Origin: an uncultured Lachnospiraceae bacterium
Lineage (GTDB): Bacteria > Bacillota > Clostridia > Lachnospirales > Lachnospiraceae
Direction: 5' to 3'
Assembly (NCBI GenBank): GCA_958405355.1
Contig: CATYEA010000069.1
Location: forward strand, 1-9,244
DNA length: 9,244 nt
A program made the translations under genes and the position numbers. This document shows positions 6,497-9,244 of the stretch, piece after piece; position 1 is the first letter of the stretch; every line of letters begins with the position of its first letter. The notes beneath the pieces were generated by a model. The model saw only the letters and a list, made by a program, of their open reading frames with translations, did no database searches and was not told the DNA's origin.

Positions 6497-6505
6497 TGAT
6501 ATACT
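6497..6505 (+). promoter_or_regulatory. Candidate extended -10 promoter element before the TIGR03960 gene
   Basis: TGATATACT matches the extended -10 pattern TGnTATAAT with one mismatch and lies 31 nt before the ATG at 6536. No good -35 sits at normal distance: TGGCAA is at 17 nt, and a perfect TTGACA (6468-6473) is 26 nt away. A start near 6512 would give a short leader. Alternative: the cluster is also read from upstream through the small gene, since I see no terminator in 6488-6535. Confidence 0.4.
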
Positions 6506-6535
6506 GGATGCAATGTGTAGAAAAAGGAGATTAAT

Positions 6536-8407
6536 ATGAAAAAACTTGCTTTATCCGATGATATTCTTCTTCAGGTTGAAAAACCCGCAAGATATCTCGG
6601 CAATGAATATAATGCGGTATACAAGGATCCTGCATCAGTGGATATCCGTTTTGCCATGTGTTTTCCGGATGTCTACGAAATTGGCATGTCCTACCTTGGA
6701 ATTCAGATTATTTATGATATGTTGAACCAACGGGACGATGTTTACTGTGAACGTCTTTATTCACCGTGGATGGATTTAGATGCCATCATGCGGGAATGCA
6801 ATATTCCTCTGTTTGCCCTGGAATCCCAGGACCCGATCAAGGATTTTGATTTTCTCGCTATGACCCTTCAATATGAAATGTGTTATACCAATGTCCTTCA
6901 GATTCTGGACTTGAGCCAGATTCCATTGAGATCAAAAGATCGTACCACGAAACATCCCTTTGTTATCGGCGGCGGTCCATGCGCTTATAATCCGGAGCCT
7001 TTGGCTGAATTTTTCGATATATTTTATATAGGTGAAGCAGAAACTGTCTACTATGACTTGATGGATTGCTATAAAATATGGAAGAAAAAAGGTGGAAGCA
7101 GAAAAGAGTTTTTAATTGAAGCAGCAAAAATTCCAGGACTTTACGTTCCATCTTTGTATAAAGTAACTTATCATGAAGATGGAACGATTGCGTCCTTTGA
7201 AGCAACAGAAGCTGGAATTCCTGAGAAAATAAAGAAACAGGTCATGTCGGATTTAAGTCATACGTATTATCCATCAAAGCCTGTAGTTCCGTTTATAAAA
7301 GTCACCCAGGACAGGGTAGTTCTTGAAATTCAGCGTGGCTGTATCCGTGGCTGTCGTTTTTGTCAGGCCGGAGCCGTTTACCGTCCGAACAGAGAACGGG
7401 ATTTGGAGTTTTTGAAAAAATATGCCCATGATATGCTGACATCCACGGGTCATGAGGAGATTTCTCTGAGTTCTTTAAGCTCCAGTGATTATTCCCGTTT
7501 GGAGGAACTGACCACTTATCTGATTCAGGAATTCGGCGTAAAGGAACGGGTAAATATTTCCCTTCCGTCTCTGCGTATTGATGCTTTCTCGCTGGACGTG
7601 ATGAGTCAGGTACAGGATGTGAAAAAGAGCAGTCTGACCTTTGCACCGGAAGCCGGTTCGCAGAGAATGCGGGATGTGATCAATAAAGGACTGACCGAAG
7701 AAGATATTTTCTCCGGAGCTATGGAAGCGTTTAATGGCGGATGGAACCGGGTCAAACTTTATTTTATGCTGGGGCTTCCGGGTGAAACCTATGATGATAT
7801 CGAAGGTATAGCCAAATTGTCCAATGACATTGCTGCCCTTTATTATACTATTCCTAAGGACAAACGTCCGGGAGCCAGAGTGGATGTGGTATCCAGTACA
7901 TCTTTTTTTGTGCCAAAGCCTTTTACACCGTTCCAATGGGTGCCTCAGAATACAACGGAACAGTTTAAAGATAAACAGCATTTCCTGAGCCGGAAGATGA
8001 AAGAGCAGCTTAACCGAAAGAGTATGCGTTATAACTGGCATGATTTTGATTTAACAGCCCTGGAAGGTTTTTTAGCCAGGGGTGACCGTAAAGTCGGCGA
8101 AGTCATCTATAAAGCCTACAAAAAGGGCTGTATGTTTGATTCCTGGTCAGAATTTTTCTATTATGACCGTTGGCTGGAATCTATGGCAGAATGCGGCATA
8201 GACCCGGCTTTTTATACAGGACGCACCCGGGAATATGATGAAATTCTTCCATGGGATTTTATTGATGCCGGGGTAACTAAGGAATTTTTATGGCGCGAAT
8301 ATATTCAATCCCAAAAGGAAACCGTAACTCCGAACTGCCGTATGCAATGTTCTGGATGTGGCTGCCGCGTTTACGAAGGAGGTGTCTGCTTTGAAGGTAC
8401 GAATTAA
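6536..8407 (+). CDS. B12-binding-like radical SAM protein, TIGR03960 family
   Basis: This 623-residue protein has an N-terminal cobalamin-binding-like region (about 40-180, including MCFPDVYEIGMSYLGIQIIYD and VIGGGPCAYNPEP). A radical SAM domain follows, with the cluster motif C269-x3-C273-x2-C276 (IQRGCIRGCRFCQAG), and then the TFAPEAGSQRMRDVINKG and YFMLGLPGE stretches typical of TIGR03960. The extreme C-terminus holds five cysteines (C601, C605, C608, C610, C618), possibly an extra metal site. Members are predicted cytosolic Fe-S enzymes that cleave S-adenosylmethionine. The substrate is not known to me. The family is regularly paired with TIGR03936 and RNase E/G, exactly as here, and in some lineages the first two are fused. 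ATG 6536 has AGGAGA 5 nt upstream. The ribosome binding site of the next gene is inside its last codons. Confidence 0.93.
   Translation: MKKLALSDDILLQVEKPARYLGNEYNAVYKDPASVDIRFAMCFPDVYEIGMSYLGIQIIYDMLNQRDDVYCERLYSPWMDLDAIMRECNIPLFALESQDPIKDFDFLAMTLQYEMCYTNVLQILDLSQIPLRSKDRTTKHPFVIGGGPCAYNPEPLAEFFDIFYIGEAETVYYDLMDCYKIWKKKGGSRKEFLIEAAKIPGLYVPSLYKVTYHEDGTIASFEATEAGIPEKIKKQVMSDLSHTYYPSKPVVPFIKVTQDRVVLEIQRGCIRGCRFCQAGAVYRPNRERDLEFLKKYAHDMLTSTGHEEISLSSLSSSDYSRLEELTTYLIQEFGVKERVNISLPSLRIDAFSLDVMSQVQDVKKSSLTFAPEAGSQRMRDVINKGLTEEDIFSGAMEAFNGGWNRVKLYFMLGLPGETYDDIEGIAKLSNDIAALYYTIPKDKRPGARVDVVSSTSFFVPKPFTPFQWVPQNTTEQFKDKQHFLSRKMKEQLNRKSMRYNWHDFDLTALEGFLARGDRKVGEVIYKAYKKGCMFDSWSEFFYYDRWLESMAECGIDPAFYTGRTREYDEILPWDFIDAGVTKEFLWREYIQSQKETVTPNCRMQCSGCGCRVYEGGVCFEGTN
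8376..8383 (+). promoter_or_regulatory. Ribosome binding site deciding a TTG start
   Basis: AAGGAGGT is a full-length match to the anti-16S sequence, 7 nt before TTG 8391. It also encodes part of the Glu-Gly-Gly stretch in the C-terminal cysteine region of the upstream protein. An in-frame GTG at 8358 lies before it and would add 11 residues not expected in the family. Confidence 0.88.
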
Positions 8408-9074
8408 ATTTGCCAAAGAAGGCATTATGCGTTTTATAGGCCATCTGGATATGATGCGTTACTTCCAGAAGGCTTTTCGGCGTTCCGGAATTGATATACA
8501 ATATTCCCAGGGATACAGTCCCCATCAGCTTATTTCCTTCGCAGCGCCATTAGGCGTTGGTCTGACAAGCACCGGAGAATATATGGATATCGTTATGGGC
8601 GACTGTCCATCTTCTGACGAACTGGTACGCCGGATCAATGAACAGATGGTCGACGGCGTTCGTATTTTAAGCGCCGTAGCGCTGCCTGACGACAGTAAAA
8701 ACGCCATGTCCATTGTGACAACAGCAGACTACCGGATTACTTTCCGTGAGAATATGGCTCCGGATTTTGATTTGGCCGCGGCTATTGAAAGCTTTATGGC
8801 CCAGAACGAAATCATAGTTACGAAAAAAACAAAAAAAAGTGAAAAGACCATGGATATCAAACCGATGATTCATTGTTTTAAAGCCGACGGAGAAGGCTGT
8901 TTTATGAACGTAGCTACAGGAAGTACTCAGAATTTAAAACCTGAACAGGTAATGACGACTTTATATCGGTTTATGGATAGAGAGTTGGATACTTTTTCTA
9001 TCTATATTCATCGTGTAGAAACTTACGGTGCTGATTTTAAAACACTCGAAGCATATGGAAGCAGGATAGAATGA
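8391..9074 (+). CDS. Radical SAM-linked protein TIGR03936 / DUF2344
   Basis: With the TTG start at 8391 the protein is 227 residues and begins (M)KVRIKFAKEG, the normal family N-terminus. Family hallmarks are MRFIGHLDMMRYFQKAFRRSGI (13-34; His18 and Asp20) and YSQGYSPH (38-45), followed by SFAAPLGVG. A later TMDIKPMI stretch is also typical. No cysteine cluster is visible, so it is not itself a radical SAM enzyme; it is the regular partner of TIGR03960, perhaps presenting substrate. The gene overlaps the upstream gene by 17 nt behind an excellent ribosome binding site, implying coupled, near-stoichiometric synthesis. The stop overlaps the next start as ATGA. Two A-runs (7 and 8 A at 8823-8838) lie in the KKTKK linker. 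Family call firm; biochemical role unknown. Confidence 0.92.
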   Translation: MKVRIKFAKEGIMRFIGHLDMMRYFQKAFRRSGIDIQYSQGYSPHQLISFAAPLGVGLTSTGEYMDIVMGDCPSSDELVRRINEQMVDGVRILSAVALPDDSKNAMSIVTTADYRITFRENMAPDFDLAAAIESFMAQNEIIVTKKTKKSEKTMDIKPMIHCFKADGEGCFMNVATGSTQNLKPEQVMTTLYRFMDRELDTFSIYIHRVETYGADFKTLEAYGSRIE

Positions 9075-9244
9075 ACTCAAAAATGTCGAAAGAAGTTATA
9101 ATTACTCACTACAAAAACCAATATATGGTCATCCTGCTCGATGACGGGAAGGCTGCAGAAATTTTTTTAAAAGCCCCGGATGCTCTGGAAATCGGAGATA
9201 TTTTTATTGGCAAAGTTAAAAATATCGTGGACAATATTCAGGCG
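9071..9244 (+). CDS. rng: Ribonuclease E/G family protein, N-terminal fragment
   Basis: Only the first 58 codons are inside the window; the frame is open to the right edge. The translation begins MNSKMSKEVIITHY, and the segment IGDIFIGKVKNIVDNIQA near the end matches the start of the S1 RNA-binding domain of RNase E/G proteins (commonly xIYxGKVxxIxxNIxAAFVxIG). These are Mg-dependent endonucleases that process rRNA and degrade mRNA; the catalytic part lies beyond the edge. ATG 9071 overlaps the TGA of the upstream gene (ATGA), with AGGA at 9063-9066 as a rather close ribosome binding site. An alternative start is the in-frame ATG at 9083. The position after TIGR03960-TIGR03936 is the usual one for this gene in Clostridia and supports the call. 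The symbol follows the family; rne-like naming is also possible. Confidence 0.85.
   Translation, partial: MNSKMSKEVIITHYKNQYMVILLDDGKAAEIFLKAPDALEIGDIFIGKVKNIVDNIQA

Noticed and set aside
7302..8041. Long minus-strand open frames opposite the TIGR03960 gene
   Set aside because: They are shadows of a clearly conserved plus-strand coding region, with no recognisable domains.
8823..8839. A-runs (AAAAAAAC and AAAAAAAAG) in the TIGR03936 gene as a programmed -1 frameshift site
   Set aside because: The A-AAA-AAC and A-AAA-AAG heptamers are not in the required phase with the reading frame, the frame stays open in full to a family-typical end, and no stimulatory structure is obvious. Simply a Lys-rich linker.

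Overview
The window reads as ordinary chromosome from a Gram-positive anaerobe of the class Clostridia, most likely a Lachnospiraceae member. Grounds are the strong AGGAGG-type ribosome binding sites, lipoprotein-type substrate-binding protein, moderate-to-low GC, and two conserved Firmicute neighbourhoods (DUF512 radical SAM gene-der-plsY, and TIGR03960-TIGR03936-RNase E/G). This assignment is inference from protein families and layout; no marker gene is present. All ten supported genes lie on the + strand, and there is no mobile element, CRISPR array, tRNA or rRNA.

Region 1 (1-3200) is a tight operon. It holds the C-terminal part of a radical SAM/DUF512 protein cut by the left edge, then der (EngA, double GTPase for 50S ribosome assembly), then plsY (acyl-phosphate:glycerol-3-phosphate acyltransferase, first step of phospholipid synthesis). 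Two copies of an 8-bp palindrome, TTGTACAA, lie 24 bp apart just before der.

Region 2 (3201-6214) is a separate ABC-importer operon with a good sigma-A-type promoter right after plsY. It encodes a lipoprotein substrate-binding protein (PF04392/COG2984 family), a membrane permease (COG4120) and an ATPase (COG1101). A strong intrinsic terminator sits between the binding-protein gene and the permease gene, probably making the lipoprotein more abundant than the membrane complex. A second terminator-like hairpin closes the operon. The substrate is unknown; pneumococcal TrpX belongs to the same broad family.

Region 3 (6215-6487) is a small unrecognised single-pass membrane protein with a basic N-terminus.

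Region 4 (6488-9244) is a translationally coupled cluster: a B12-binding-like radical SAM protein (TIGR03960), the radical SAM-linked protein TIGR03936/DUF2344 (TTG start, 17-nt overlap), and the first 58 codons of a ribonuclease E/G protein (ATGA overlap), cut by the right edge. The first two have no established reaction and may act on RNA or the ribosome, given their neighbours.

I see no clearly new system. The best leads are the two uncharacterised radical SAM loci beside ribosome/RNA genes, the small membrane protein, and the regulatory layout of the ABC operon.
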